Shown: in pieces, positions 44,870-55,213 of the stretch
How positions within the stretch are numbered: the stretch's first letter is position 1
Layout: the number at the start of each line of letters is the position of its first letter
Source: Tepidibacter thalassicus DSM 15285
GTDB lineage: Bacteria; Bacillota; Clostridia; Peptostreptococcales; Peptostreptococcaceae
DNA length: 64,000 nt
Reading direction: 5' to 3'
Assembly (NCBI RefSeq): GCF_900129915.1
Contig: NZ_FQXH01000006.1
Coordinates: 124,001 to 188,000, forward strand
Made by a program: the position numbers and the translations under genes
Notes under the pieces: model-generated
Told to the model about the DNA's origin: nothing
Database searches by the model: none
The model's input: only the letters and a program-made list of their open reading frames with translations

Positions 44870-46882
44870 TTATTTTATAGTAACTATATTTTTGTCCCCA
44901 GCTTTAACTTCTTTACCAACTTTCACTGAAACACTTTGACCTTCAGCTAAATTAGTAAATACTATAGGAGTTATTGTAGAAGCAGCCTTTTCTTTAACAA
45001 CTTTTAAATCAACTTTAAGTACAGGCTGTCCTGCTTTTACTTTATCTCCTTCTTTAACTAAAGCTTCAAATCCCTCACCTTGTAAGTTAACTGTATCTAT
45101 ACCAAAGTGCACTAAAACTTCTTGACCGTTATCAGCAGTAAATCCTATAGCGTGTTTTGTTGGGAAGAATGTAGTTATTACTCCATCAACAGGAGATACT
45201 ACCTCTCCATTTACTGGTTCTATAGCAAATCCATCACCCATTATTTTTTGAGAAAACACTTGATCTGGTACGTCTTTTATATCTAAAATTTTACCATTTA
45301 ATGGTGATACAAAATCCAATTTATCACTAGTTACCACTGCTTCACTTTTTTCTTCATCTGCAACAACTGGAGTTTTTCCTGACATAATATCTTTTATTTG
45401 GCTCTTTAATGTATCAGATTTTGGTCCAAATATAGCTTGTAAGTTATTACCCACTTCAAGAACTCCAGATGCTCCTAAAGCTTTTAATTCGTCTTTATCA
45501 ACTTTCTTTATATCATTAACTGTTATTCTAAGTCTTGTTATACATGCATCTAACTTACTTATATTTTCTTTTCCACCTAAAGCTTTTAATATTCCATAAG
45601 CAAGTTCTGTTCCCGATGTACTTTTAGCTTTTACTTCTTCTCCTTCTTCTTCTCTACCAGGAGTTTTTAAATTAAATGTTCTAATAGCAAATCTAAATCC
45701 AATATAATAAATTACTGCAAAACCTAATCCCACTAATATTACTAACCACCAAGCTGTTCTGTTTGGAAGCACACCATATAGTAAGAAATCTATAACTCCA
45801 CCAGAGAATGTCATACCTATCTTAACACCTAATATGTGCATTAACATAAATGATAATCCCGCAAATAAACAGTGTACTGCGTATAAAACTGGTGCTACGA
45901 ATAAGAAAGTAAATTCTATTGGTTCTGTAATACCTGTTAAGAAAGATGTAAGTGCTGCTGAAGCCATTATACCTCCAACTAAAGCTTTCTTTTCAGGTTT
46001 AGCTTCGTGATACATAGCAAGTGCTGCTGCTGGAAGTCCAAACATCATAAATGGGAATTTACCAGTCATAAACGTACCCGCTGTTAATTCCACACCATCT
46101 TTTATTTGAGCAAAGAAAATTCTTTGATCTCCTCTGACAATTTCTCCTGCTTTATTTACATATTCTCCAAATTCAAACCAGAATGGCGAATAGAATATAT
46201 GATGAAGTCCAAATGGTATTAACGATCTTTCAATTACTCCAAATACAAAAGCCGCCAATGTCCTATTTGCATCTATCATACTATATGAGAACCAGTTTAA
46301 TCCATGTTGAACTGGAGGCCATATGAATAACATTAAAAGACCTAATACTAAAGATGATACTGCAGTTACAATAGGAACAAATCTTTTTCCTGCAAAGAAT
46401 CCTAAATAAGGAGGAAGTTCCATATTGTAATATTTTTTGTACATAATCGCTGCTAAAACCCCAACAATAAGACCACCAAATACTCCTGTTTGAAGAGTTG
46501 AAATACCTAAAACATTTGCATAAGCTGGATTTGCTCCAACCATATCAGGTTTTATTCCTCCAGCTGTTCCCATAGTAACATTCATTACTAAGAAACCTAT
46601 AACAGCTGCAATACCTGCAACTCCTTCTCCATCAGCAAGTCCCACTGCAACCCCTATTGCAAATAATAATGCAAGGTTTGCAAATACAATTCCACCTGAT
46701 TGTTCCATAACTTTAGCGACACTTTGAATCCAACCTGCTCCTAAAAATGGTAACTTAGCTAAAGTAGCTTCATTTTGCATTGCATTACCAAAAGCAAGAA
46801 GCAATCCTGCCGCAGGTAATATTGCAACTGGAAGCATTAACGCTTTACCAATTTGTTGCAAAACACCAAATAATTTTTTCAT
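44870..46882 (-). CDS. ptsG: PTS glucose-type transporter IICBA
   Basis: The 670-residue fusion imports and phosphorylates a sugar. EIIC (1-405) has ten transmembrane segments and [25 protein letters not shown] (about 425-500) has the phosphorylated C447 in [16 protein letters not shown] (about 520-670) has the active H592 in [10 protein letters not shown], with H577 supporting. Domain order and sequence fit the glucose/N-acetylglucosamine group; glucose is favoured, but GlcNAc cannot be excluded. SD AAAGGAGAA precedes the ATG. Upstream lie a RAT/terminator antitermination system and a cre-like site. Confidence 0.9.
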   Translation of the reverse strand: MKKLFGVLQQIGKALMLPVAILPAAGLLLAFGNAMQNEATLAKLPFLGAGWIQSVAKVMEQSGGIVFANLALLFAIGVAVGLADGEGVAGIAAVIGFLVMNVTMGTAGGIKPDMVGANPAYANVLGISTLQTGVFGGLIVGVLAAIMYKKYYNMELPPYLGFFAGKRFVPIVTAVSSLVLGLLMLFIWPPVQHGLNWFSYSMIDANRTLAAFVFGVIERSLIPFGLHHIFYSPFWFEFGEYVNKAGEIVRGDQRIFFAQIKDGVELTAGTFMTGKFPFMMFGLPAAALAMYHEAKPEKKALVGGIMASAALTSFLTGITEPIEFTFLFVAPVLYAVHCLFAGLSFMLMHILGVKIGMTFSGGVIDFLLYGVLPNRTAWWLVILVGLGFAVIYYIGFRFAIRTFNLKTPGREEEGEEVKAKSTSGTELAYGILKALGGKENISKLDACITRLRITVNDIKKVDKDELKALGASGVLEVGNNLQAIFGPKSDTLKSQIKDIMSGKTPVVADEEKSEAVVTSDKLDFVSPLNGKILDIKDVPDQVFSQKIMGDGFAIEPVNGEVVSPVDGVITTFFPTKHAIGFTADNGQEVLVHFGIDTVNLQGEGFEALVKEGDKVKAGQPVLKVDLKVVKEKAASTITPIVFTNLAEGQSVSVKVGKEVKAGDKNIVTIK

Positions 46883-46969
46883 ATACTTTTCTCCTTTCTT
46901 ATAATAATTTTTTCGTCAAAACACTGATAATAATTCCTTTTAGTGGTTATGATTCTTATAAAAAATAAA

Positions 46970-47094
46970 AAGGCACAAGCAAAGTCTTTGGTATACATAG
47001 TATTCCTTCATATGAACTAAATAATTCATATAAAAACATATCCTCAACGTATACCCAAAACTTTTGCTCATGCCTGATCGAATCAGTAACACAC
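46970..47094 (-). promoter_or_regulatory. RAT antiterminator and overlapping long terminator of ptsG
   Basis: On the minus strand, GTGTTACTGATTCGATCAGG (47093-47074) followed by CATGAGC matches the RAT hairpin of GlcT/LicT-type antiterminators. It overlaps the base of a long terminator: GGCATGAGCAAAAGTTTTGG-GTATACG pairs with GTATACC-AAAGACTTTGCTTGTGCC, ending in five T (46970-47073). PTS-regulated antitermination of ptsG is expected; no antiterminator gene is in the window. Confidence 0.75.
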
Positions 47095-47140
47095 AAAATA
47101 AATTTTGAGTTATTAAATTTTATTAATACTTTTTACATTT

Positions 47141-47181
47141 ATAATATTATCATAATTCAAAATTGTTTGCAACCGTTTTCT
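47141..47181 (-). promoter_or_regulatory. Promoter of ptsG with overlapping cre-like site
   Basis: TTGCAA and TAATAT are separated by 17 bp on the minus strand, just upstream of the RAT leader. The -35 overlaps AGAAAACGGTTGCA (47181-47168), two bases from the CcpA cre consensus, which suggests catabolite control. Confidence 0.6.
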
Positions 47182-47229
47182 TTAATTTTTTTTAACAAAT
47201 TAATGTCGAATTTAATTATATATTGCCAT

Positions 47230-47289
47230 AAAAAGGAATAAAACTATATATAATATATAATTACTTGTATATAATTTTATTCCTTTTTT
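47230..47289 (-). terminator. Terminator of the PfkB kinase gene
   Basis: AAAAAGGAATAAAA and TTTTATTCCTTTTT arms close a long AT-rich loop region just after the stop codon. The 418-bp space to ptsG holds only this, the promoter and the RAT leader. Confidence 0.7.
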
Positions 47290-47300
47290 AAACTGTATTT

Positions 47301-48254
47301 TTAATATTTAATTTCTATCCAATCAGTAGATTTAATGGTATTTTCAACCAATTCATAACTCATATCTGGATGTATTGTTTCCTCATGAGATATTGTAATA
47401 ATAGACATTCCAATAGCAAATTTAACAATTTCTTCTATAGAAAGGTTATTCATATAACCATATCCAAGTCCTGCAACAAATGAATCTCCAGCACCTGTCA
47501 CATTCTTAACTACTACATTATTTGCTTTAATTTTGCCCGACTTTAATTCATTACAATAATAAATTCCCTCTTCATCTAAACTTATAAATACATTTTCTAT
47601 ACCTAATGATAGAAAGTAATCACCAGCTCTTTTTAAATCTCTATCATCTTTTATTTTAAATCCAACTAACACTTCTGCTTCATGTCTGTTTGGCTTTATT
47701 GTGTGAAAGTATTTTATTAGATGTCTTATATTTTCAGCTTTATTAGCAGAAATAGGATCTAATATGAATTTTGTTTTTCCTTTAAATTTTGTCAATATGT
47801 ACTCCAAAATTTCAGGATTATCTGCATCTAAACATGTAAATTCAGAATTTTCTATAATATCTGCTTTTGAATCAATAAATTCAAAATTCATTTCATCAAT
47901 GCTTTTCATGTCAGCTATAGCAGACACCATTTCACCATTTTCATCTAAAATAGCCATATATGTTGGAGTTCCTCCATTTTTTAAAATTAACGATTCACTC
48001 ATATCATATCCAATTATTTTAGAATGCTCAAGCATACTTCTTCCTTTTGAATCATCCCCTAAAATAGAAATAAATTTTGTATTTACACCTACTCGTGCCA
48101 TATTTTCTGCAATATTTCTGCATACTCCTCCAAACGATATTTTTATATTACCTGGTGTAGAATCAAATGGCTTATAATTACAACTACTAAATCCTATTAT
48201 ATCAACAAGCGAAGCTCCAAAAACTAAAATATAAGGTTCACTTTTAACACTCAT
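47301..48254 (-). CDS. PfkB-family carbohydrate/nucleoside kinase (pseudouridine kinase-like)
   Basis: The 317-residue kinase has the two PfkB signatures: GGVCRNIAENMARVG (near 42) and the catalytic VTGAGDSFVAGLGYG (near 258). The opening VFGASLVDIIG and FGGVCRNIAENMARVG are closest to pseudouridine kinases (PsuK), but no psuG is adjacent, so substrate is uncertain. ATG 48254 (MSVKSEPYILVFG) is eight bases after GGAG; the ATG at 48260 is too near. Monocistronic. Confidence 0.8.
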   Translation of the reverse strand: MSVKSEPYILVFGASLVDIIGFSSCNYKPFDSTPGNIKISFGGVCRNIAENMARVGVNTKFISILGDDSKGRSMLEHSKIIGYDMSESLILKNGGTPTYMAILDENGEMVSAIADMKSIDEMNFEFIDSKADIIENSEFTCLDADNPEILEYILTKFKGKTKFILDPISANKAENIRHLIKYFHTIKPNRHEAEVLVGFKIKDDRDLKRAGDYFLSLGIENVFISLDEEGIYYCNELKSGKIKANNVVVKNVTGAGDSFVAGLGYGYMNNLSIEEIVKFAIGMSIITISHEETIHPDMSYELVENTIKSTDWIEIKY

Positions 48255-48357
48255 TTTCATCTCTCCTTTTAATAGTCAACCATAATATTTTATCATATTT
48301 TGAGTTTTTTTGTAGTATTATATAAAATATAATCGAAAAAATAATAAGCAAATTAAA

Positions 48358-48389
48358 AGACTCAACAAGTCGCACTGACTTATGAGCCC
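48358..48389 (-). terminator. Terminator of the partner-switch operon
   Basis: GGCTCATAAGTC and GACTTGTTGAGTC pair imperfectly around AGTGC and are followed by TTTTAATTTG, just after the STAS gene stop codon. Confidence 0.65.
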
Positions 48390-48396
48390 TTTAAAA

Positions 48397-48678
48397 TTAT
48401 ACATCAATTTCAAATACTTTATCTAATCTTGTTAATTCAAAGACCTTCATAACGTTCGGATTCATTGAATGAAGTGTTAACCTTCCATTTACCTCCTTAC
48501 ACTTTTTATATATTCCTACTAATACTCCAAGTCCCGTACTATCTATAAATGTACAATTTCTAAAATTAAGTGTAAAATTTTTTTTCCCTTCATTCATTAA
48601 ATCATTTACTCTTTGTCTAAATTCACTAGCTTCTTCTACCGCAAAGTTCTCAGGTATTAAAATACTTACTTCGCTCAT
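48397..48678 (-). CDS. STAS-domain anti-sigma factor antagonist (RsbV/SpoIIAA-like)
   Basis: The 93-residue protein has the STAS core with the phosphorylatable serine S47 in FIDSTGLGVLVGIYK. Partner switching: dephosphorylated form binds the anti-sigma kinase; kinase phosphorylation releases it. It lies 12 bp after the chemoreceptor gene. The kinase and phosphatase are encoded in the same operon. Confidence 0.92.
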   Translation of the reverse strand: MSEVSILIPENFAVEEASEFRQRVNDLMNEGKKNFTLNFRNCTFIDSTGLGVLVGIYKKCKEVNGRLTLHSMNPNVMKVFELTRLDKVFEIDV

Positions 48679-48689
48679 TCACAATCACC

Positions 48690-50681
48690 TCAAATTTTAA
48701 ATTTTCTCACAAGATCATTTAAATTGTTTGCCATGGCACTAGTTTCTTCTGAAGTAGCAGCTAAGTTTTGAATTACCGAAGATAATTCCTCTGTTGCTGT
48801 AGCAACCTCTTGACTGTTTAATGCTGTAGTTTCAGTATTAGTTGCCACCGAATCAATAAGAGTTATTATTTGATCAGAACTTGCAACTTCATCTTTCGTA
48901 ACATCTACTATTTCCTCAATATCTTTTACTATTTGTTCAACTGCATCTATAATACTTACAAATGCTTTATCCGTATCACTGGCCACGACAACTCCATTAT
49001 CTACTACTTTCTTACAAATATTCATTGACTGCACAGCTTTATCTATTTGAATTACCATTTCATTTACTAATAACGATATTTCATTTGCTTCTACATTTGT
49101 TTGTTCTGAAAGCTTTCTAACTTCATCTGCTACAACTGCAAATCCTCTTCCATGCTCTCCAGCTCTTGCAGCTTCAATAGTAGCATTTAATGCCAATAAA
49201 CTTGTTTGATCTGAAATATTATTAATTGTACTGACAATTCCACTGACCTTTTTAGAAAGTTCATCTAATGATTTTAATATATTCTCCGTTTCCGTTGAAA
49301 CATTATTAATATTTTTAATAGCTTCAACAGTTTCCTTAACTTTAATTCTTCCTTCATGAGCAACATTTACAGTATGATCAGAATTATTTTTTGCTGTACT
49401 TGCTTTACTTTGAGCTATTTGAATTAAGCTTGAAAGTTGAACTAAAACTTCAGATGTTTTAACTATTGAATTATTTTGATTATCTGTATTAGCTGCAACT
49501 TCTTGTATATTATTAGATATTTCTTCAGTTGATGCACTTATTTCTTCAGTTGATGCAGATAATTCCTCAGAAGATGCTGCTAATTCTTTTGAACCTTGTC
49601 TTACATGTTTTATTATATTCGACTGATGTTCAATCATATTATTAAAATATTCACCTAATGTTTGTATTTCATCTCTCGTATTTATATTTGATCTAACTGT
49701 TAAATCACCATTACCTGCTTTAGTCATTAATGATTCTAATTCTTTTATTGGATTTATTATATTTTTATTAGTGAGTAAATATGCTAAAATTATAGAAATA
49801 AAAAGAGATATTACAACAATCATTATTGTATTATTTTTTATTTTTATTGCTGAAGCCATATATTCATCATAATTAGCAGTTACTGCTACAACCCAATTAT
49901 TCACAGGAGCAAAAACTACAAACTTATACACTCCTTCATATGTATAATATCCTTCTCCAGTTTCACCTGATTTCATTTTATCAACTATTTTTTTCAACTC
50001 AACATTATCTGTATTTCCTAAATTCTCATTCAATATTTTTTCTTTTTTAGGATGATAAACAAACAAACCATTTCTATCAATCATATAAGCATATCCATGT
50101 TTACCAACCTTTATTTCTGCAACATGCTTTGAAATAACATCAAAATTAATACTTGCACATATTGTACCTACAACTTTATTATCAAACATTAAAGGATAAG
50201 CAATTGCTATTACAGGTTTATTACTAACTTTAGATAAAATAACTTCACTTTGAGCAGGCGAACCTCCTAATGCTTTTTTTATGTACAATCTATCACTTAA
50301 ATCAATATCAAAATTTTCATATTTACTACTTATAACACCTTTTCCAGAAGCATCTGTAATAAACAACATGTCGATTTTATCTTTATTTTCATCCTGTAGT
50401 TTTGATAAATACTCATAAACTTCATAACTCCCTCCACTATATGCTGCTTTAACAAAATCTTCATTATAACTTAAAAGTTTAACATACATATTTACTGAAT
50501 TTATACTCTCTTGTATAGACTCTGCTGTTTGTACTGCAAGTTTTCTTAATTCTTGTTCAGTTACATGCTGCATTGTACGCGAAGTCATAAAACTAGAAGT
50601 AAACCCTAAAATAATAAGCGGAATCGATATGAATATTAAAAACATAAAAATTAATTTGATCTTTAAACTTATTTTCTTCAT
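48690..50681 (-). CDS. Methyl-accepting chemotaxis protein with extracellular Cache sensor
   Basis: The 663-residue chemoreceptor has a transmembrane helix (8-30), a large outside dCache domain (about 35-275; [26 protein letters not shown]), a second helix (280-302), HAMP (303-355) and a long signalling coiled coil with the hairpin tip [27 protein letters not shown] intact. It senses an unknown small ligand, often an amino or carboxylic acid for dCache. It sits between kinase and STAS genes (31 and 12 bp gaps), which is unusual. Confidence 0.92.
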   Translation of the reverse strand: MKKISLKIKLIFMFLIFISIPLIILGFTSSFMTSRTMQHVTEQELRKLAVQTAESIQESINSVNMYVKLLSYNEDFVKAAYSGGSYEVYEYLSKLQDENKDKIDMLFITDASGKGVISSKYENFDIDLSDRLYIKKALGGSPAQSEVILSKVSNKPVIAIAYPLMFDNKVVGTICASINFDVISKHVAEIKVGKHGYAYMIDRNGLFVYHPKKEKILNENLGNTDNVELKKIVDKMKSGETGEGYYTYEGVYKFVVFAPVNNWVVAVTANYDEYMASAIKIKNNTIMIVVISLFISIILAYLLTNKNIINPIKELESLMTKAGNGDLTVRSNINTRDEIQTLGEYFNNMIEHQSNIIKHVRQGSKELAASSEELSASTEEISASTEEISNNIQEVAANTDNQNNSIVKTSEVLVQLSSLIQIAQSKASTAKNNSDHTVNVAHEGRIKVKETVEAIKNINNVSTETENILKSLDELSKKVSGIVSTINNISDQTSLLALNATIEAARAGEHGRGFAVVADEVRKLSEQTNVEANEISLLVNEMVIQIDKAVQSMNICKKVVDNGVVVASDTDKAFVSIIDAVEQIVKDIEEIVDVTKDEVASSDQIITLIDSVATNTETTALNSQEVATATEELSSVIQNLAATSEETSAMANNLNDLVRKFKI

Positions 50682-50712
50682 TTTATCCTCCTTCCAAAGC
50701 TAGAATTATTGA

Positions 50713-51099
50713 TTATATAACTTTTAAATATTTTTGAATAATTAAAGTACTATTTTTAAATTCAATTTTATCAGCAATGCAATTTATGATGAACAGCCCT
50801 CTTCCACAATCATTTAATAAATTTTCACTTGATATCTCATCTGGAATAACTACCTTTTCAAATCCTCTCCCACAATCCTCTATTTCAAATTCTATACTCA
50901 TTCCATTGTAATTATATCTCAAATATATAGGCTTGTCCTCACTACTACTATTACCGTGTTTAAAAGCATTCGTCAAAGCTTCAGTAAGCATTAATTTAAT
51001 ATCAAAAGAATAATCAAAAGCATTTAAATCTTCAATAATTTTATTAATAATTTCCTTATGTTTATCTAGTCCATATAAAACAAACTCTTTTCTCTTCAT
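50713..51099 (-). CDS. Anti-sigma-type serine kinase (RsbW/SpoIIAB-like ATPase)
   Basis: The 128-residue HATPase_c_2 protein has N-box LMLTEALTNAFKHGN and G boxes FEIEDCGRGFEK and GRGLFIINCIAD. It phosphorylates the STAS partner and may bind a target sigma factor or other protein. It begins 12 bp after the phosphatase gene. No sigma factor gene is near. Confidence 0.9.
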   Translation of the reverse strand: MKRKEFVLYGLDKHKEIINKIIEDLNAFDYSFDIKLMLTEALTNAFKHGNSSSEDKPIYLRYNYNGMSIEFEIEDCGRGFEKVVIPDEISSENLLNDCGRGLFIINCIADKIEFKNSTLIIQKYLKVI

Positions 51100-51111
51100 A
51101 TCAAACCCACC

Positions 51112-52524
51112 TTATTTTATTTCTAATGCAAGCAATGTACAATCATCCTTTATTCCATTTACATCAGTTAACATATTATCTAAATGAGCTTTTATGTAAT
51201 TTTTCAATTCATCGATTGTCAATTTTTTAATATAATTTTTTTTAGTTTTATCATCAAATATAAAATCTAAACCATCTGTATAAAAATAAAATTTATCTCC
51301 TGATTTAAAATTAATTATTTGTTCATCAAATTTGCTATCTTCAAACATACCCAAAAATGGTCCTTTTACAATCTTTTCTTCAATTTCATCGTTTTTATTT
51401 ACATATACAAACTGATTAATACCAGCTCCTATCATATGTGCTTTATTTTTATTGAAATCAAAACTAAAACAACAAGCTGCTACATACCTTTCCCCTAAAT
51501 AATCAACTACCTTTTTATTTAAATTATTAACTATATCATATAAATCACTACTAACCAATACAGCTTCATGAAACAAAACATTAAATGCAGATATATTCAA
51601 AGCAGCAGTAACTCCTTTTCCACTCACATCCCCTATTATTCCAATTATTAAATTTTCATCAACTTTACAAGTATAAAAAAAATCTCCACTAACCGTTTTT
51701 GCTGGTACATACAAAGTTCTCATATTAGCCTTATCAGGAAGTGAAAACGGTTTTTTCAAAAGCTGCTTTTGCATTTTAGCAGCTGAATATAACTCCCTTT
51801 TCCTTTCTGTAATATCTCTCATTATGGATAGAATTGCTGATTTTCCATTATATACCAAATAACTTGAAGATACCTCAACATCAATTACTTTATTATCATC
51901 AAGAACAACCTTATAATCAAATACAGCTTTTTCTGTTTTATTTTTTAATATCTGATTAATCCTTTTATTAAGAATTTTTGCAAAATCAGGAGCATATTTA
52001 TATATACTTTTACCAACAAGATTATTGACGTATTTTAATGCTTCTTTATTAGCCAAAACAATTTCTCCATCTACTGTAATAATAATAGCATCTGGAGAAA
52101 TATCTACAATTTTACGATATCTTTCTTCACTTTCTTTGAGTACATTTTCTAAAATCTTTTTATCAGTTATATCTCTTAATTGTTCAACAACAAATACCAC
52201 TTCTCCTAAATCATTTAATACTGGATTATAACTGCATTCAATATACTTGTTAATTTCAGGAATATACTTTTCTACTCTTATTATCCGTTTAGTTTCTATC
52301 GCTTTTTCACAAAGACAGTTAGGACATTTTTGATTCCTATTAAACATTTCATAGCATTTTTTTCCTTTAACTTCATCGTATCTTTTTTTAAAAAAATCAT
52401 AACCAGCCTTATTGTAAAACATAATTGTATTATCAGTATTATAAACCCCTATAATATCCGATACCCCTTCTAAAATTTTAGAATATCTAAGCACTTCTTC
52501 TTCATGTATTACTTCACTTTCCAT
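51112..52524 (-). CDS. PAS-PAS-PP2C phosphatase (RsbU/SpoIIE-like)
   Basis: The 470-residue cytosolic protein has PAS1 (about 10-120) with a cysteine cluster (KKCYEMFNRNQKCPNCLCEKA), PAS2 (about 130-240) and a PP2C/SpoIIE phosphatase (about 270-470; GDVSGKGVTAALN and the final DDCTLLAL). It probably dephosphorylates the STAS protein in response to a signal bound to PAS; cysteines hint at metal or redox sensing. First gene of the four-gene module. Confidence 0.9.
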   Translation of the reverse strand: MESEVIHEEEVLRYSKILEGVSDIIGVYNTDNTIMFYNKAGYDFFKKRYDEVKGKKCYEMFNRNQKCPNCLCEKAIETKRIIRVEKYIPEINKYIECSYNPVLNDLGEVVFVVEQLRDITDKKILENVLKESEERYRKIVDISPDAIIITVDGEIVLANKEALKYVNNLVGKSIYKYAPDFAKILNKRINQILKNKTEKAVFDYKVVLDDNKVIDVEVSSSYLVYNGKSAILSIMRDITERKRELYSAAKMQKQLLKKPFSLPDKANMRTLYVPAKTVSGDFFYTCKVDENLIIGIIGDVSGKGVTAALNISAFNVLFHEAVLVSSDLYDIVNNLNKKVVDYLGERYVAACCFSFDFNKNKAHMIGAGINQFVYVNKNDEIEEKIVKGPFLGMFEDSKFDEQIINFKSGDKFYFYTDGLDFIFDDKTKKNYIKKLTIDELKNYIKAHLDNMLTDVNGIKDDCTLLALEIK

Positions 52525-52590
52525 ACTCCGTCACTCCTATACTATTTAAACAATTAAATAATATCATATTTGTATATTTTCGTGAATAAA

Positions 52591-54042
52591 TTAAAAACAA
52601 ATATCTTCATCCATTTTATCCATATCAAACCAAAATATTACTCCACCTTCTACATTATCTACTCCAAAATTATTATTGTGAAGCTCCAAAATCCCTCTAA
52701 CAATAGACAATCCTAAACCAGACCCTCCATAATTTCTTGTTCTAGCTTTATCTACCTTATAAAAACTTGTCCATATTTTATCTAATGAGCTTTCTGGTAT
52801 ATGTTCACCCGAATTAAAAACAGATACACGAACTTTTTGACCTTCACTCTTTATACTTATATCTATAATTTTTTTATTATCCACATGATCAATTGCATTG
52901 TTAATAAAATTTACCAATACTTGCTCTATTCTAATAATATCGCCATTTACAAGTATATTTTCATCATTTTCTATTCTCAAATTAATCTCTTTTTCTTCAA
53001 AAATATTTTTATACTTATTAATAACTTGATTTACAAGATCACATATATTAAAATTAGTTTTTTCTAATTGAAAATACCCAGATTCAATTTGCGATAAATT
53101 CAATAAATCTTTTACCAATTTGTCCATTTTTTTAACTTCATCTACAATCACTTCACAATAAAAATTTTTACTTTCTTCATCTTCTATTACATTTTCAATC
53201 AATCCTTCTGCATATCCTTGAATTAATGCTATAGGTGTTTTTAACTCATGTGAAACACTAGAAACAAATTCCTTCCTCATTTCTTCTAATTTTCTTTCTT
53301 TTTCTATATCTTTTATCAATTTTTCATTTTTTTTATTAAGTTCTAAAATAGCATTGTCTAATTGATCTGAAAGATAATTTATATTCTTTCCAAGTTCTCC
53401 AATTTCATCTTCTTCTATAATACTACACTTTTTAGTAAAATCAAAATTCGCCATGGCTTGTGTAATTCTATTCAGCTCTAATATAGGTTTTGTAAACTTT
53501 TTCGAAAACAATAAAGCCCAAATACTTCCCATTAAAACAAATAAAATGCCAGTAAAAAACATAAACTTATTAGCAATAGCTACACTTTCCTCTATAGCAG
53601 CCAAAGGTACTCTTAAAATCAACACATCTCCTTCTTTTAATAAAGTTTGAAGAACCAAAAAATCTATCTTTAATCTTGGATCATTTCGAATTACAAAAAC
53701 AAATTTACCATCTACTTCTCCTTTATTTTTCAATTTAGAATTTAAAAACATATTCATATGTTTTCTTTTATTAAAATAAGGATATTTTATACCTTTTTCA
53801 TTTAAAATAATTATATTTGCCCCCATAGTATTCTCTAATATCTGAAGCTGTGTATATATATCTTCAAAATTTCCTTTGTATAAACTATCTATTAATTTAC
53901 TATTTTCAATCAACATATTTTTCTTCTTATAAATATAATACTTTTCAAGAAATTGATAATTTAAAAACCATGAAAAAAACACAAAAAACACAATAATAAA
54001 ACTAATTCCTCTAAAAAGCCTTACTCTTATAGATTTTTTCAT
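52591..54042 (-). CDS. HAMP sensor histidine kinase
   Basis: The 483-residue kinase has transmembrane helices (9-28 and 165-185) flanking an extracellular domain, then HAMP (about 190-240), a coiled linker, HisKA with phospho-His in SSVSHELKTPIALIQGYAEG, and HATPase (N-box FINNAIDHV, G2 GSGLGLSIVRGIL). It phosphorylates the OmpR-type regulator encoded upstream with a 4-bp overlap. Signal unknown. Confidence 0.92.
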   Translation of the reverse strand: MKKSIRVRLFRGISFIIVFFVFFSWFLNYQFLEKYYIYKKKNMLIENSKLIDSLYKGNFEDIYTQLQILENTMGANIIILNEKGIKYPYFNKRKHMNMFLNSKLKNKGEVDGKFVFVIRNDPRLKIDFLVLQTLLKEGDVLILRVPLAAIEESVAIANKFMFFTGILFVLMGSIWALLFSKKFTKPILELNRITQAMANFDFTKKCSIIEEDEIGELGKNINYLSDQLDNAILELNKKNEKLIKDIEKERKLEEMRKEFVSSVSHELKTPIALIQGYAEGLIENVIEDEESKNFYCEVIVDEVKKMDKLVKDLLNLSQIESGYFQLEKTNFNICDLVNQVINKYKNIFEEKEINLRIENDENILVNGDIIRIEQVLVNFINNAIDHVDNKKIIDISIKSEGQKVRVSVFNSGEHIPESSLDKIWTSFYKVDKARTRNYGGSGLGLSIVRGILELHNNNFGVDNVEGGVIFWFDMDKMDEDICF

Positions 54043-54716
54043 TTTTTCACCTCAAATCTATACCCAACACCCCTTACCGTCTTAATCAACTTACTTTTTT
54101 TCCCTAATTTTATTCTCAAACGATTAATATGAGTATCTACTGTTCTCAATTCTCCAAAATAATCATATCCCCAAACTTTATTCAAAATTTGTTCTCTTTC
54201 CAATGCCTTACCATTATTCTCTACCATATATATCAAAAGTTCATATTCTTTAGGACTTAAATCTATAGGATTTCCTTCAACATAAACAATATGAGCATCA
54301 TAATCTATTTCTAACCCATCAAAATATTTAATTTTATCTTTTCTACTTTCAACTCTTCTCAACAAAGCATTCACTCTAGCTACTAATATCTTAGGACTAA
54401 ATGGCTTTGTTACATACTCATCTGCTCCCATTTCAAAACCAAATAATTCATCAAATTCCTCACTTCTCGCTGTCAACATAATAATTGGAACATTAGATGT
54501 TTTTCTTATTTCTCTACAAACTGTCCATCCATCATACTCTGGCATCATAACATCTAATATAACTAAATCAATTCCATCTTCTCTATTAAAAATATCCAAT
54601 GCAACTCTTCCATTTTCAGCTTCTATAATAATATACCCTTCTTTTTTCAAAAAATCTCCAACTAACTTTCTCATTCGAAGCTCATCATCAGCAATTAGTA
54701 CTTTTTTAGTAGACAT
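54039..54716 (-). CDS. OmpR-family response regulator
   Basis: The 225-residue regulator has a receiver domain (DDE near 10-12; phospho-Asp in LVILDVMMPEYDGW; Lys in EYVTKPF) and a winged-helix DNA-binding domain (LLIYMVENNGKALEREQILNKVWGYDYFGELRTVDTHINRLRIKLG). It forms a two-component pair with the following kinase gene. Targets unknown. Confidence 0.93.
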   Translation of the reverse strand: MSTKKVLIADDELRMRKLVGDFLKKEGYIIIEAENGRVALDIFNREDGIDLVILDVMMPEYDGWTVCREIRKTSNVPIIMLTARSEEFDELFGFEMGADEYVTKPFSPKILVARVNALLRRVESRKDKIKYFDGLEIDYDAHIVYVEGNPIDLSPKEYELLIYMVENNGKALEREQILNKVWGYDYFGELRTVDTHINRLRIKLGKKSKLIKTVRGVGYRFEVKK

Positions 54717-54788
54717 AACTTAATCTCCCTTCATCATTTTTCATCTATTATAACAATCACACTAATATTTAGTCTATTTAAAAATTTA

Positions 54789-54821
54789 AAAGGCTCTTTG
54801 TAAATAACAACAAAGAGCCTA
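54789..54821 (-). terminator. Terminator of the pan operon
   Basis: AGGCTCTTTGT and AACAAAGAGCCT pair around a seven-base loop, followed by TTTTAAA on the minus strand, just after the panD stop codon. Confidence 0.85.
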
Positions 54822-54829
54822 AATACCAA

Positions 54830-55213
54830 TCACTTAATACATCCGTGAATTTCTTGATTTATCAATTCTATTACTTTATTATTTTCATCCAAAATTAAAA
54901 TTTTAGGTTTTAAATCTCTAGCCTCATTTTCATCTACAAGACAATAAGCAATTATTATTATTTTATCACCAGGCTGAACTAATCTAGCGGCAGCACCATT
55001 AAGGCATATCATTCCACTTCCTCTTTCTCCCTCTATAACATATGTTTCTAATCTCGATCCATTATTATTGTTTACAATTTGAACTTTCTCCCCAGGAAGT
55101 ATTCCTGATTGTTCTAAAAGTAAAGAATCTATTGTTATACTTCCCACATAATTGAGATTTGCCTGTGTAACTGTAGCCCTATGTATTTTAGATTTAAGCA
55201 TATTCAATAACAT
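54830..55213 (-). CDS. panD: Aspartate 1-decarboxylase PanD
   Basis: The 127-residue proenzyme self-cleaves at Gly24-Ser25 ([10 protein letters not shown]) to form a pyruvoyl group and makes beta-alanine for pantothenate. Start [19 protein letters not shown] at 55213 gives the family length of 127 and follows SD GGAGG; longer frames lie inside panC. Its first codons overlap the 3' end of panC by 20 bases, so translation is coupled. Last gene of panGBCD. Confidence 0.95.
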   Translation of the reverse strand: MLLNMLKSKIHRATVTQANLNYVGSITIDSLLLEQSGILPGEKVQIVNNNNGSRLETYVIEGERGSGMICLNGAAARLVQPGDKIIIIAYCLVDENEARDLKPKILILDENNKVIELINQEIHGCIK

